64,000 nt of DNA from NCBI RefSeq assembly GCF_027923905.1, contig NZ_AP026966.1:558001-622000 (forward strand), given 5' to 3'. Shown here in pieces: positions 8,807 to 18,021 of the stretch; within the stretch, counting starts at the first letter, position 1, and every line of letters begins with the position of its first letter. This DNA is from Massilia varians (GTDB taxonomy: Bacteria; Pseudomonadota; Gammaproteobacteria; Burkholderiales; Burkholderiaceae_D). A program made the position numbers and the translations under genes. The notes below the pieces were generated by a model. It was not told where the DNA came from. It saw only the letters and a list, made by a program, of their open reading frames with translations, and searched no databases.

Positions 8807-9546
8807 AACAGGCTCCGTGCGCCGTCGTGCAAGGCGCTGTATTCCTGGGGCGTGCCGGCGAAGTGCACCTCGTGCGCGCTGATCTGGTGGTACATGATGC
8901 GCTTGCCGGCCGCGATCAGGTGGTTGTACAGCGGCGCGACGTAGAGTTCGCCCCACTGGCGCAGGTAGCGGCCGCCATCGCCGAGCGCATGTTCGCAGCT
9001 GGCGCCGAAATCGGCGGCCCGCGCGAAGTAGTACAGCCCGGTGCTGCACAGCGGCGAGACGCGGCGCTTTTCGGTGGCCTCGGCAACCAGCGGGCACAGC
9101 GACGTGGCGGGGCGCACGAAGGACCAGTGCGCGCCTTCGCCGGCGAACACTTCCAGGTAGCCGTCGCTTGCACCCATGGCTTCGGGAAAGCGGTAATGCG
9201 GTCGGATGGTGTCGATGTTGAAGATGAGCAGGGCCTCGTTGGCGCCGGCGCTGGCAGCGTCCAGGCCGCGCAGCACGGTTTCGGCCTGGCCGCGCGTGCT
9301 CTCGCCCAGGCCCGCCGCCAGGTAGTTGTCCAGGCCCAGCCGGTCGCATTCGCGCGCGATGAAGTCGTCGGCACCGAAGGCGTGGCGGTGGACGAACACG
9401 AAGCGCTCGCTGCCGAAGTAGTGTTCGAACGAGCGCAGGCAGCTGGCGAACAGCGTCTGTCCGTCGAGCGGCAGTTCGTACTTGGGCCGGGAGTAGCCGG
9501 CGTCAAAGAAGCGGCGGCTCATTTCCGCCATCGGGATCACGATCAT
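8803..9546 (-). CDS. Sugar nucleotidyltransferase-like protein
   Basis: The 247-residue protein begins MIVIPMAEMSRRFFDAGY followed by PKYELPLDGQTLF. This is the altered G-X-G-X-R-X-F loop and PK motif of NTP-transferases that make NDP-activated sugars or alditols. An internal LLIFNIDTI supplies the metal-binding Asp. The classic GLGSRF loop is degenerate (AEMSRRF), so activity on a standard sugar phosphate is uncertain. It overlaps the upstream gene by 44 bp and the downstream gene by 4 bp. Confidence 0.7.
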   Translation of the reverse strand: MIVIPMAEMSRRFFDAGYSRPKYELPLDGQTLFASCLRSFEHYFGSERFVFVHRHAFGADDFIARECDRLGLDNYLAAGLGESTRGQAETVLRGLDAASAGANEALLIFNIDTIRPHYRFPEAMGASDGYLEVFAGEGAHWSFVRPATSLCPLVAEATEKRRVSPLCSTGLYYFARAADFGASCEHALGDGGRYLRQWGELYVAPLYNHLIAAGKRIMYHQISAHEVHFAGTPQEYSALHDGARSLF

Positions 9547-11308
9547 GCGCTCTCCATTCGAGGTAAACGCGGATGGCATTGGCCAGCAGGGCGCGTTGGC
9601 GTAGCGGGGCGTCCGCGTGCAGCGGCAGCATCGACAGGAACAGCAGCACCATGACGGGATAGCAATCCCATGCGGTGGGCAGGCGGCCGGCGAAGGGCGT
9701 GGCCAGGAACAGCGCGCGGATCGGAGCGCTGCGCTGGGCCAGGACCCGGAAGCGTAGCGCGTGGCCGGGAGGCAGTCCAGGCAGCGGATCGTCGCGCAGG
9801 CCGTGCAGGGATGAGCCTGCCGGGGAGCGCGGCGGGACGGCCGGCGGCATGCCGCCCTGACGACGCGGGCCCCCCTTGCCATGCCCGTCCAGGTCGCCGC
9901 TCAGCTGCAGGTTCCGCTGTTCGCCGAACTGTGCGCTGCCCGCGCTGCTCTTCTGCAGGCCGGGGCGCTCGCCCTGTTCCTCGCCGTGCCGGTCGTCGTC
10001 TTCGAGCACGAAGTGGCCGGCCACGATGTGGTCGTACAGCCCGAGCACCGAATGGGCGAGCTTGCCGATGTCGTAGCGCAGGTCGCCGAAGCGCGAAGGG
10101 CGGCCGCTGGCATCGGTCCCGCGCGGGTCGATGGTCTTGACGCGGCCGGCGCGGAAGTCGAACAGGATGTTGCTGAAGCAGAAGTCGCCGTGCAGGAAGC
10201 TCGGTTCCGCCATGCCGGCATCGACTGCGGCGCTGGCCTGTTCGGCGATGACGCGCAGCGAGGGCGTGCGTACGCCGTTGAGCGCCCAGCCGGCGTCGAG
10301 GTCGCACCCGGCCGCGGCGGCATAGGCTGCGAGCCGGGACAGGGTTTTTTCGCGGTAGGCCTGGCGGATGGCATCGAGCGCGGGCGGCTGCTCCAGCGGC
10401 ACCGCCTGCGCGGTGCGCAGGAAAGCATCGGCGGCGCGGAAGATGCGCGCCCAGACCTGCTCGGGCAGGCGCCCGAAGACGTAGAGCTCGTTCAGGGTGG
10501 CCAGGTGCAGGTATTCGAGCTGGTACCCGCAGCCGCAGCCCTCGTCGGTGCGCCCGATGTACGGGGCCAGGAAGGGCTTGACGGAGCGCGGCGCCCGTTC
10601 GAACCATTCGGCCTCGGCCACGATCTTGCCGCTGTCGTCCCCCGTCTTGGTGACCACGCCGTCGGACACGCGCAACTGGTTGAAGTGGCGCTGGGTGGTG
10701 ACGGTGCGCTTGGAATCGAAATAGGTGTGCACGTGGCCAAAATCCAGCCAGCGCGCGACCGGCCAGTGGGCCAGGCCGACCTGGCGCTCGTAGGCGACCA
10801 CCGAGGCGATGAAATCGCCCTCTTCGGCCAGCAGTTCGCGCAGCCGCGCCGGATCGGAAAAGGCGAACATGCCGGTCCAGATGCCGCCCGGCTGACCATG
10901 CCGGGGAACTTCGTGGCACCAGTCGTAGTACTCGTCGGTCTGGCCCACCGCCAGCCAGTCGCTGCCACCGCGCGGCGGGTCGTCGATCAGGGTGTCGCCG
11001 TACAGGATTTCGATCGGCCCGCTGACGCCGTGGGAAGAGAGGAAATCGTGCACCGCCCAGCCCAGCGCCGCGCCGGTCTCGGTACGGTAGAGCGTGATGC
11101 CGCAGGCCTCGAGGCAGGCGGCGTCGGCCTCGTCGAGCGCGAAGTCGCCCGGCACGGTCATGACCACCTGCGCATGACGGGCGCCATGGCGCCGCGCCTG
11201 GTAGCTGAACAGGCGCCGGTTGCCCACCGGAAGAAACGCGGGCGGAATGCGGCCGAACTCGGCGTACAACTCGCTGTCGACATAGGCGCCGGAAGTGATG
11301 AGCAGCAT
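9503..11308 (-). CDS. Predicted fused nucleotidyltransferase-kinase for capsule precursor synthesis
   Basis: The 601-residue protein has an N-terminal NTP-transferase-like half (ELYAEFGRIPPAFLPVGN at about residues 13-30, ILYGDTLIDD at about 101-110) and a C-terminal half with the aminoglycoside/choline-kinase catalytic signature (FLHGDFCFSNILFDF, then KTIDPRG, about residues 370-395). This suggests one protein that phosphorylates a small molecule and activates it with a nucleotide. A Gly/Gln/Asp-rich low-complexity stretch (about 445-500) follows the kinase half. Its start abuts the HAD gene's stop (TAA-ATG). The substrate could be an alditol, amino-alcohol or sugar; this is inference. Confidence 0.7.
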   Translation of the reverse strand: MLLITSGAYVDSELYAEFGRIPPAFLPVGNRRLFSYQARRHGARHAQVVMTVPGDFALDEADAACLEACGITLYRTETGAALGWAVHDFLSSHGVSGPIEILYGDTLIDDPPRGGSDWLAVGQTDEYYDWCHEVPRHGQPGGIWTGMFAFSDPARLRELLAEEGDFIASVVAYERQVGLAHWPVARWLDFGHVHTYFDSKRTVTTQRHFNQLRVSDGVVTKTGDDSGKIVAEAEWFERAPRSVKPFLAPYIGRTDEGCGCGYQLEYLHLATLNELYVFGRLPEQVWARIFRAADAFLRTAQAVPLEQPPALDAIRQAYREKTLSRLAAYAAAAGCDLDAGWALNGVRTPSLRVIAEQASAAVDAGMAEPSFLHGDFCFSNILFDFRAGRVKTIDPRGTDASGRPSRFGDLRYDIGKLAHSVLGLYDHIVAGHFVLEDDDRHGEEQGERPGLQKSSAGSAQFGEQRNLQLSGDLDGHGKGGPRRQGGMPPAVPPRSPAGSSLHGLRDDPLPGLPPGHALRFRVLAQRSAPIRALFLATPFAGRLPTAWDCYPVMVLLFLSMLPLHADAPLRQRALLANAIRVYLEWRAHDRDPDGGNEPPLL

Positions 11309-11689
11309 TTACGCCTCGCGCCCTTCGTCCGCCAGCAGGGCCGAGATGTCGGCGAGGGAGTAGCGCAGGAATTCAGACGGCCGCACCGCCTTGTCGTCGA
11401 CATAGAAGCCTTGCGTGCCGCACCAGGGCTTGCCGACGTGGAGCTCGTCGCAGGGCACGCCGTGCCGTGACAGCCATTCGACGATGAGGGGCAGCGTGTG
11501 CAGGTTGATCTTGCCGATGTTGCCGCTGTAGGTGCGCACGTTGCGGCTGGTGCTGATGACGATGTCGAAGCCGTCGCGCTGGTAGTCGCGCAGGCGTGCG
11601 ATCAGGGCCAGGTTGGGAAGCGCATGCGCATAGCCCGCTTCCGTGCAGTAGGCGATGGTGTCGTCGAGGTCGATGATCAGGCGTTTCAT
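11309..11689 (-). CDS. Small HAD-family phosphatase of the polysaccharide operon
   Basis: The 126-residue protein has the HAD nucleophile motif near its start (LIIDLDDTI), a ISTSRN segment fitting motif II (Ser/Thr), and GFYVDDKAVRPSEF as the acidic motif IV. It lacks a large cap domain, like the small HAD proteins found beside capsule nucleotidyltransferases. It likely removes a phosphate from a sugar or alditol phosphate feeding the next two gene products. It is separated from the ABC genes upstream by 62 bp. Confidence 0.75.
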   Translation of the reverse strand: MKRLIIDLDDTIAYCTEAGYAHALPNLALIARLRDYQRDGFDIVISTSRNVRTYSGNIGKINLHTLPLIVEWLSRHGVPCDELHVGKPWCGTQGFYVDDKAVRPSEFLRYSLADISALLADEGREA

Positions 11690-11751
11690 GCGACCAGAAT
11701 AGGCGGGGCCGGAAGCGGATCCATGATCCATGTCTATCGTGCGCACGGTGC

Positions 11752-12471
11752 TCACAGGAGGTTGGCGTCGACTTCGCACAAGAGCCCGTGTTCGAGCCGG
11801 AAGAAGCGGCGGCAGTGGCGCTTGAGGGCCGCGATGTCGTGCGAGGCGAACACGAAGATGCGCACCGAGGAGATCAATGCCTCCATGCGGGTGGCGGCCT
11901 TCAGCTGGAACTCGGCGTCGCCGGCGCCGAAGATCTCGTCGACCAGCAGGATGTCCGGACTGGTCGAGGTGGCCACCGCGAACATCAGGCGCGTGGCCAT
12001 GCCGGCCGAATAGGTGCGCACCGGCAGGTGCAGGAAGGGGCCGAGCTGGGTGAATTCCTCGATGTCGGGCAGGCGCGCGGCGATCTCGCGCTTGCCGATC
12101 CCGAGCAGCATCGCCATGCGCCGGATGTTCTCGTAACCGCTCAGTTCGCTTTCCATGCCGGCCCCGAGTTCGAACACGGTCGCCACCCGGCCTTCGCGCA
12201 GCACGCTGCCGGCCGAGGGACAGTACACCCCGGCCATGGTGCGCAGCAGGGTGCTCTTGCCGGCGCCGTTGTGGCCGAGCAGCCCGACGCTGTCGCCGTC
12301 GCGCAGCCGGAAGCTGGCGTCGCGCAGCGCGGTGACGAGCTGGATGCCGCTTCCCTCGGACTCGATGCGCCCGCCCGTCGATACCCGCATCAGGTGCCGG
12401 CGCAGCGACTTGGCGCGCACGTCGTAGACCGGATACTGGACCGTCACGCGGTCGAATTCGAGGCGCGCCAT
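11752..12471 (-). CDS. ABC transporter ATP-binding protein for polysaccharide export
   Basis: The 239-residue ATPase has Walker A GHNGAGKST (about residues 66-74), signature RTYSAGMATRL, Walker B ILLVDEIFGAGD and switch His in FASHDI. It resembles KpsT/Wzt-type exporters that move lipid-linked polysaccharide across the inner membrane. It is short and lacks the C-terminal O-antigen-binding domain of long Wzt proteins. It follows the permease gene by 2 bp. The start at 12471 is chosen because the longer frame reads back through the permease gene. Confidence 0.88.
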   Translation of the reverse strand: MARLEFDRVTVQYPVYDVRAKSLRRHLMRVSTGGRIESEGSGIQLVTALRDASFRLRDGDSVGLLGHNGAGKSTLLRTMAGVYCPSAGSVLREGRVATVFELGAGMESELSGYENIRRMAMLLGIGKREIAARLPDIEEFTQLGPFLHLPVRTYSAGMATRLMFAVATSTSPDILLVDEIFGAGDAEFQLKAATRMEALISSVRIFVFASHDIAALKRHCRRFFRLEHGLLCEVDANLL

Positions 12472-12473
12472 GG

Positions 12474-13304
12474 TCAGAGCCAGTAGGCGATGCGGTTGCG
12501 CTTGGCGTCGAACAGCCACAGGGTGAGGATCCAGCTGCCCAGGCACAGCAGGACATTGGTCAGCACGACGAAGCCGGGCGGCGCCGCGCCCAGCAGCGGA
12601 TAGCGCATCAGCTCGATCAGGTGGCTGAACGGATTGAGCCAGATGAACTCCGCGCTGAACGGCAGGTAGTTAGGCCGGTAGAACACCGGGCTGAGGAACA
12701 TCAGCAGCGGCATGGCGGCGCCCAATACGTATTCGAGGTCGCGAAAGCGCGCTCCGAGCATGCTGAGCAGCAGCGCCAGCCACAGCAGGTTGGCCGCCAG
12801 CAGCAGCAGGCAGGGCAGGGCCAGCAGGGTATGGCGCGTGACGGGCACGTCGAACATCAGCACGACCGCGAGCAGCACCGGCAGGTTGTGTGCGAAGTTG
12901 ATCAGGTGCTTGAGCACCATCTGGATGGGCGGCATCGACAGCGGCATGCTGATGTTGCGGATCAGCGCCGCCTGCCGCCAGTAGGTGGTAGTGGATTCGA
13001 GAATACAGCCGCTGAGCAGTTGCCACAGGATCAGGCCGCAGGTGAGCGAGGGCACGAAGCTGGCGCGCTCCATGCGCAGCAGCTCGCTCCACACGAGGCC
13101 GAGGCCGAGCGTGCCGGCCGCGGTGCCGAGCGTCATCCAGAACGGGCCGAGCACGCTGCGCCGGTAGCGCGCGCGCAGGTCGCTGGCCGCGATGAAGGCG
13201 ATGACGTGCAGCAGTCCCCAGGCATGGCGCAGGTCGGTCAGGGCGGGCCCGCCCAGCACCTTGCGCACGCTGCCGTTCATGGTGGTCGTGGCGGTGGTTG
13301 ACAT
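12474..13304 (-). CDS. ABC-2 type permease for polysaccharide export
   Basis: The 276-residue protein has a cytoplasmic N-terminus with the SDLRARYRRSVLGPFWMTLG motif of KpsM/Wzm/TagG permeases, then six membrane segments and a conserved NPFSHLIELMRYPLLG region. It pairs with the ATPase just downstream. This is the first gene of the eight-gene leftward operon; the methyltransferase gene diverges from it across a 132-bp spacer that must hold both promoters. Confidence 0.88.
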   Translation of the reverse strand: MSTTATTTMNGSVRKVLGGPALTDLRHAWGLLHVIAFIAASDLRARYRRSVLGPFWMTLGTAAGTLGLGLVWSELLRMERASFVPSLTCGLILWQLLSGCILESTTTYWRQAALIRNISMPLSMPPIQMVLKHLINFAHNLPVLLAVVLMFDVPVTRHTLLALPCLLLLAANLLWLALLLSMLGARFRDLEYVLGAAMPLLMFLSPVFYRPNYLPFSAEFIWLNPFSHLIELMRYPLLGAAPPGFVVLTNVLLCLGSWILTLWLFDAKRNRIAYWL

Positions 13305-13436
13305 GATGGGCGATTCTGGGCCGCCCTTCCCCCGTGCGCCTGATCTTGCGCAATCGGGCGCGATACCGATGCAACTGCCGATCCTGTCGGGCCGTCTGAA
13401 TCTCCATCTGGCCGCAGGCCGGTTCCGGAGACGTCG

Positions 13437-14282
13437 ATGGACAATTTTCTCAAGCAGTATGCACGCATGCAAAAGACTTTCTATGACGACTCCCCCGCGG
13501 ATGTCGAGGAGATCGTCGGCAACTACGACTACCACGAGAACTTCCCCTACGAGACCCACCTGCTGCACCTGTACGGCGACATCCGCAAGCCTGTGCTGGC
13601 CGACCCGCAATCGGCGCGCGGCTTCGAGGTCGGTTGCGGCGAAGGCCGCATGGTGCGGCGCATGTCGCGCCTGCTGCGCCAGGTTGACGGCGCCGACATC
13701 TCCAAGAAGATGGTGCGGGCGGCGCGCGCCCGCACTCCGAACGCCGAGATCTTCCTGAGCAGCGGCACCGACTGCGGCGAGGCCCCGTCCGGCGCCTACG
13801 ATTTCGCCTACTGCGCGATCTCGATGCAGCACATCTGCGTGTACGACACCCGCGCCCGCATCCTCGACGACATCGTGCGCATCCTGCGTCCCGACGGCTG
13901 CGCCACGCTGCAGTTCTTCTTCTCGCGCTACTACCCGTACTGCCGCACCGCGCCGCCGCCCGCCAACGAGGCCTTCCTGGTCGACATCCACCACATCGAC
14001 CGCCTGCACGCGCGCTGGACCGAGAACCGCTGGGACGCGGCCGGCACCAACAGCGCCTGCGACGTCGCCTTCGGCACCGACGACATCCCGCGCGTGCTGG
14101 AAGACTTCGGCCGCTGGTTCCGCCAGGCCGACGTCTGGTTCCACGACATCTCGCTGGGGCGGCCGGACGCGCGCGGCGGGCGCGAGCGCGTCCTGCCCGA
14201 GGTCCATCCCAACTGCCATGGTTGGGACGACGCCTGGTTCACGCACATGGCCTTTTTCCACCTGCGCGGGCCAAAAAAATGA
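13437..14282 (+). CDS. Class I SAM-dependent methyltransferase
   Basis: The 281-residue protein carries SAM motif I FEVGCGEGRM (about residues 62-71), an acidic GADISKKM motif II and a YCAISMQHI motif IV-like segment. In polysaccharide loci such enzymes methylate sugars or cap chains. The following glycosyltransferase gene overlaps it by 4 bp, so both are made together. Confidence 0.82.
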   Translation: MDNFLKQYARMQKTFYDDSPADVEEIVGNYDYHENFPYETHLLHLYGDIRKPVLADPQSARGFEVGCGEGRMVRRMSRLLRQVDGADISKKMVRAARARTPNAEIFLSSGTDCGEAPSGAYDFAYCAISMQHICVYDTRARILDDIVRILRPDGCATLQFFFSRYYPYCRTAPPPANEAFLVDIHHIDRLHARWTENRWDAAGTNSACDVAFGTDDIPRVLEDFGRWFRQADVWFHDISLGRPDARGGRERVLPEVHPNCHGWDDAWFTHMAFFHLRGPKK

Positions 14283-15151
14283 CACAGGCGCCGGTCCTGG
14301 CCAGCTGCTCGGTGGTGGCCTACGCCAATCCCACGGAGCAGATCGAACGCTTGCTGCGCGGGGTGAGCGGCAGCTGGCCGCGGCTGCTGATCTACCTGAT
14401 CGAGAATTCGCCCGAGGACCGCCTGCGCAGCCTGGCGCCGCGCTACCAGGCCCTGTACTGGCACCAGCCGGACAATCCGGGCTTCGGCCGTTCGCACAAC
14501 CGCGCCATGCGCGCCGCGATGGAAGCCGGCAGCCGCTACCACTTCGTGCTCAATCCCGATATCTATTTTTCTGAAGACATTTTTCCCCGCCTGCTGGCCT
14601 ATATGGAGAGCCAGGCCGACGTGGCGATGCTGTCCCCGCGCATCTGCTTTCCCGATGGCCGCCTGCAGCCGCTGTGCAAGCTCCTGCCCGCGCCGCTCGG
14701 CCTGGCGACACGGCGCTTCCTGCCCTGGCTGCACCGGTGCTCAGGCCAGCAGTACGACTACGAAATGCATGCCAGCGGTTACGACCGCATCATGGAGGTG
14801 CCGGTCCTGTCCGGATGCTTCATGCTGATCCGCACCGATGCGCTGGCCAGGGCCGGGCTGTTCGACGAACGCTTCTTCCTGTATTTCGAGGACGTCGACC
14901 TGTCGCGGCGGCTGGCCCGTATCGGCCGCATCGTGTTCTATCCGCGCGTGACGGTGGTGCACGAATATGGCCGCGGCTCCTACCGCGACTGGCGCCTGCT
15001 GTGCCATCACAGCGCTTCGGCGGTGCGCTACTTCAACAAGTGGGGCTGGTGCTTCGACGAGGAGCGCGAACGCGTCAATGCCCGGGCGCTGGGCAGCATC
15101 TCGCTCGCGAAAGAAGGGATGGGAATCGACGCCGCCGGCGACGTGCTCTAG
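14279..15151 (+). CDS. Family 2 glycosyltransferase (rhamnosyltransferase-like)
   Basis: The 290-residue protein has the GT2 elements NPGFGRSHNRAM (about residues 64-75), HFVLNPDIYF with a D-based metal site, SGCFMLIRTDAL, and the ERFFLYFEDVDLSRRLARIG acceptor motif found in WbbL-like rhamnosyltransferases. ATG 14279 overlaps the methyltransferase stop (ATGA). It converges on the next gene with a 4-bp overlap at its 3' end. Confidence 0.86.
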   Translation: MTQAPVLASCSVVAYANPTEQIERLLRGVSGSWPRLLIYLIENSPEDRLRSLAPRYQALYWHQPDNPGFGRSHNRAMRAAMEAGSRYHFVLNPDIYFSEDIFPRLLAYMESQADVAMLSPRICFPDGRLQPLCKLLPAPLGLATRRFLPWLHRCSGQQYDYEMHASGYDRIMEVPVLSGCFMLIRTDALARAGLFDERFFLYFEDVDLSRRLARIGRIVFYPRVTVVHEYGRGSYRDWRLLCHHSASAVRYFNKWGWCFDEERERVNARALGSISLAKEGMGIDAAGDVL

Positions 15152-16110
15152 CAGAGTTGCCCGCCGAACGGATCGCTGATGGTCTGGGTGGCGTAGTCGA
15201 TGCCGCTCAGCTCGGCATACTGGGCCATGCTGCGCACCGATCCCAGCCCATACGCGCCGGGCAGGCCGTCGCCCATCAGCAGGCGGTTCAGGCGCAGCCT
15301 GGCGCGCTCGGTCAGGTAGCCCGAGCCAAAGGCGCGCCGCCCGTCGAACTCGCCGTGCCAGTGGTGGCTCTCGTAGGGCATGCCCTCGTTCTTGTACAGG
15401 TGGTAGACCGGCGTGGTGAGCGGATGGAAGATGTCCCAGCCGCGCGTGAAGGCGCGCACCGCCAGGCTCTGCTCCTCGCCATGGAAGTAGAGGTAAGGCT
15501 CGTAGGGCACTTCTTCCACGAAGCTGCCGGCCGCGAACAGGAAGCCGGCGGACACGTGGCAGCCCATGACCGGCTCGCTGGTGAACAGGTGGTGCGCCAT
15601 GAAGCGCAGCACGGCGTCATCAAGTGTCAGGGGCTTTTCCGGATGCGGGCGCAGCACCAGCGCGGTCCGGCCGTCGCCCGGCGTGTACCGGGGGACGCCG
15701 CCGACCATGTCGAAGCGGTAGGGATAGGTGCTGACGATCGGCTTGGCCGAGCGCGCGCCCAGCCTCGCGTGCAGGCTGCGCAGCTGTTCGTCCCAGCCCG
15801 GCTCGAACAGGGTGTGCGAATCGACCTGCAGCAGGAAGGCTTCGCCGTCGTACAGCGAAAAGGCGATGCTGCGCGCCCAGCTCACGCCCAGCGTGTCGCG
15901 CGGGTCCAGGTGCACGTAGCGCACCCGGCGCGCGAAGGGCAGGGCGGCAATCGCCGCGCGCTGGTGCTCGACGTGCTGGTCGACCACGTCCAGCGACAGC
16001 AGCTCCGGGCGGGCAGCTTTCGCCACCGCATCGTTCAAGGTGAAGAACAGCATCGGGTCAAGATAGGATGCGATGCTGATGAAGATCGTCGGGCTGGTCG
16101 CTGGCGTCAT
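15148..16110 (-). CDS. GlcNAc-transferase-like glycosyltransferase (GT60-type)
   Basis: The 320-residue protein begins TIFISIASYLDPMLFFTL, and carries RYVHLDPRDTLGVSWAR, LLQVDSHTLFEPGWDEQL (a DXH metal-binding motif) and YFHGEEQSLAVRAFTRGWD. These match the GlcNAc family related to polypeptide alpha-GlcNAc-transferases of slime moulds, which also occurs in bacterial surface loci. It is transcribed away from the regulator, which lies just upstream (5 bp) on the same strand. Confidence 0.75.
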   Translation of the reverse strand: MTPATSPTIFISIASYLDPMLFFTLNDAVAKAARPELLSLDVVDQHVEHQRAAIAALPFARRVRYVHLDPRDTLGVSWARSIAFSLYDGEAFLLQVDSHTLFEPGWDEQLRSLHARLGARSAKPIVSTYPYRFDMVGGVPRYTPGDGRTALVLRPHPEKPLTLDDAVLRFMAHHLFTSEPVMGCHVSAGFLFAAGSFVEEVPYEPYLYFHGEEQSLAVRAFTRGWDIFHPLTTPVYHLYKNEGMPYESHHWHGEFDGRRAFGSGYLTERARLRLNRLLMGDGLPGAYGLGSVRSMAQYAELSGIDYATQTISDPFGGQLC

Positions 16111-16115
16111 CGGGC

Positions 16116-17315
16116 TCAGGTGCTGATTCCCTGGAAGGAGCCGCCGTCGGCTTTGAGCGCGCGCTGCACGGCCGATGCGGGGAGATTCATCAGGAGCCGT
16201 ACCAGCTCCGGCTGGCGGTTGGTGGCGGTCTTCTGGTAGATCGACATCAGCTGCTTGCGCACCGTGTCGTACTGCACCCCCAGCGTTTCGGCGATGCTCT
16301 TGAGCGGCACGCCGTCGGCCAGCAGCGAGGCCACGCGGCATTCGGCATGCGACAGGCCGAACGCTGCGGTGAGCAGGTCCGAATCGATCACCTGGGCCGA
16401 GGTCGGATGGTAGAAGAACAGCATCACCAGCGGGCGCAGGCCGAAGCTGCCCAGGGTGCGTTCCGGCACCAGGAGGGTGAAGAAACCGTACAGGACGTCC
16501 GGCGCGGCGCCGGGCTCGCTGCTCATGTGCAGCGAACGAAAGGCGGTGTCCGGGGCGGCGCCCGCGGCTGTACGTGCCTGGTGCTCGAGCTGCGCGCACT
16601 GGTCGAGGAAGGCGCTGCGGTAGGCCTGCGGCAGCACCAGGCGTTTCTCACGCACCTGCACCAGGCTGGTCGAGCCGAGCAGGCAGCGCGCCGCCTCGTT
16701 CGCCAGCACCACTTCACCGCCGGTAGTCAGGAGCATCACCGGCTGGCGCAGCTTGTCGATCAGCGCGTGTCCGACCAGGGCCTGGGCCGAATACACGAAC
16801 TGGGCCAGGCCGAGGCGCGCCGCGCGCTGCAGGTGCGGGCGCAGGCGGTCGAGAAAGGCCAGGGCATCGGCCGGCATCGGGCCGTCGCCGGGGCGGCGCA
16901 GGCAAGCCAGCAGCACGGTCGCTTCGCCGTTCTCGACCAGCTTGCAGGCCGTCAGGTAGCGCGCACCGTGCGGCAGCAGGAATTCCTGGTAGAAGGGATC
17001 GGTGGCGACGAAAGCCTCGTCGAAATGCTCATGGCAGTGCAGCCACGCGTCCGCCCATTGGCTGCGCATCAGCTCGACACGTGGATCGATGAACTGGTAT
17101 TTCTGGATGTATTCCAGGTCGATCTGCGGCGCCATGGCGGCGCCATCGCTGTATGACAGGGCGCCATGGGCGGCATCGAAAGCGAGCATGTGGATGGCGC
17201 GCCCGCCGACCGCCTCGTGCAGGCATGCGAGCACGCTGCGCCAGGCAGTCCGGTCGTCCAGCGTGTCGTAGATGAGGTTGACGGCGCGGTCGAACTGCGC
17301 CTGGGACAGATCCAA
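16116..17315 (-). CDS. LuxR-family transcriptional regulator
   Basis: The 399-residue protein ends in a LuxR/NarL helix-turn-helix (LSHAECRVASLLADGVPLKSIAETLGV, about residues 322-348, then TVRKQLMSIYQKT). The N-terminal 300 residues resemble a PAS/GAF-like sensor with no receiver Asp pattern, so it probably responds to a ligand rather than phosphorylation. It is 5 bp upstream of the GT60-like gene and likely co-transcribed with it. Targets unknown. Confidence 0.8.
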   Translation of the reverse strand: MDLSQAQFDRAVNLIYDTLDDRTAWRSVLACLHEAVGGRAIHMLAFDAAHGALSYSDGAAMAPQIDLEYIQKYQFIDPRVELMRSQWADAWLHCHEHFDEAFVATDPFYQEFLLPHGARYLTACKLVENGEATVLLACLRRPGDGPMPADALAFLDRLRPHLQRAARLGLAQFVYSAQALVGHALIDKLRQPVMLLTTGGEVVLANEAARCLLGSTSLVQVREKRLVLPQAYRSAFLDQCAQLEHQARTAAGAAPDTAFRSLHMSSEPGAAPDVLYGFFTLLVPERTLGSFGLRPLVMLFFYHPTSAQVIDSDLLTAAFGLSHAECRVASLLADGVPLKSIAETLGVQYDTVRKQLMSIYQKTATNRQPELVRLLMNLPASAVQRALKADGGSFQGIST

Positions 17316-17435
17316 GATGAACTCCAGTCAGTAATTCATGCATCCTAACTGAAGCTTTAATGCATTGGAACTACTGGTTGCTGACAAGCCACGACGATAT
17401 TTCAAAATCACAACATCAGCAAGGGAGTGGCTGCC

Positions 17436-17945
17436 TCAAGGCGTGGAGGGGGAGGTCAGCAGGATCGTCCGGACCGCACCGCCTGCCGCCGGCGTCAGCT
17501 GATACAGGCGATCGTATTCGTCGTCGCCGATGTCGGCGCCGGGGGCGCCGCCGAACAGCCGCACCAGTTCCGGCAGGGTGTTCGAGTGTCCCACCACCAG
17601 TACCGGCCCGGACAGGGTTTTCACCTTGTCGATCAGCGCTTTCGGCGCGCGCGGGTCGTACAGCTGCACCTCGAGCCCGATGCGCTGGGCCAGCGGCTGC
17701 GCGGTCTGGCGCGTGCGCTGGGTCGGCGTGCTGAACACGGCAGTGATGCCGCTGCGCGACAGGATGGTGGCGATCGCCCGGGCCCGCGCCTGGCCTTGCG
17801 GGGTCAGCTCCGGGTCCTGGCCCACACTGGCCTTTTCGCCATGGCGCACCAGGTAGATCGCGCTCGGCTCGGCCAGCGCCGCGGCGGGGGCGAGGATGGC
17901 CAGGCTGAAGGACAGGCAACGGAACAGGCGGGCGGGCAGGCTCAT
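17436..17945 (-). CDS. Histidine phosphatase family protein, exported
   Basis: The 169-residue protein has a signal peptide (cleavage near AAALA-E, residue 25) and the histidine phosphatase motif LVRHGEKA (R34, His35), with the second catalytic His in VVGHSNTLPEL. It is SixA/GpmB-sized but predicted to be periplasmic. The start at 17945 is preferred because it begins at the signal peptide. It lies downstream of ttcA on the same strand, behind a terminator. Confidence 0.82.
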   Translation of the reverse strand: MSLPARLFRCLSFSLAILAPAAALAEPSAIYLVRHGEKASVGQDPELTPQGQARARAIATILSRSGITAVFSTPTQRTRQTAQPLAQRIGLEVQLYDPRAPKALIDKVKTLSGPVLVVGHSNTLPELVRLFGGAPGADIGDDEYDRLYQLTPAAGGAVRTILLTSPSTP

Positions 17946-17968
17946 GGAATCCTTTTGTCGATGGGACG

Positions 17969-17999
17969 AAAAAAAGGCAGGGTAGCACGACCCTGCCTT
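17969..17999 (-). terminator. Rho-independent terminator of the chromosomal ttcA
   Basis: On the minus strand a 10-bp stem (AAGGCAGGGT / ACCCTGCCTT, 6-nt loop) is followed by a run of seven T. It ends the SDR-folB-ttcA transcript, which the island now interrupts. Confidence 0.85.
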
Positions 18000-18021
18000 C
18001 CTGTTAAAGCCGGTGGCCGGG

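Noticed and set aside
9881..11470. 529-codon plus-strand frame over the nucleotidyltransferase-kinase gene
   Set aside because: Shadow of the minus-strand gene, which has coherent catalytic motifs and coupled starts.
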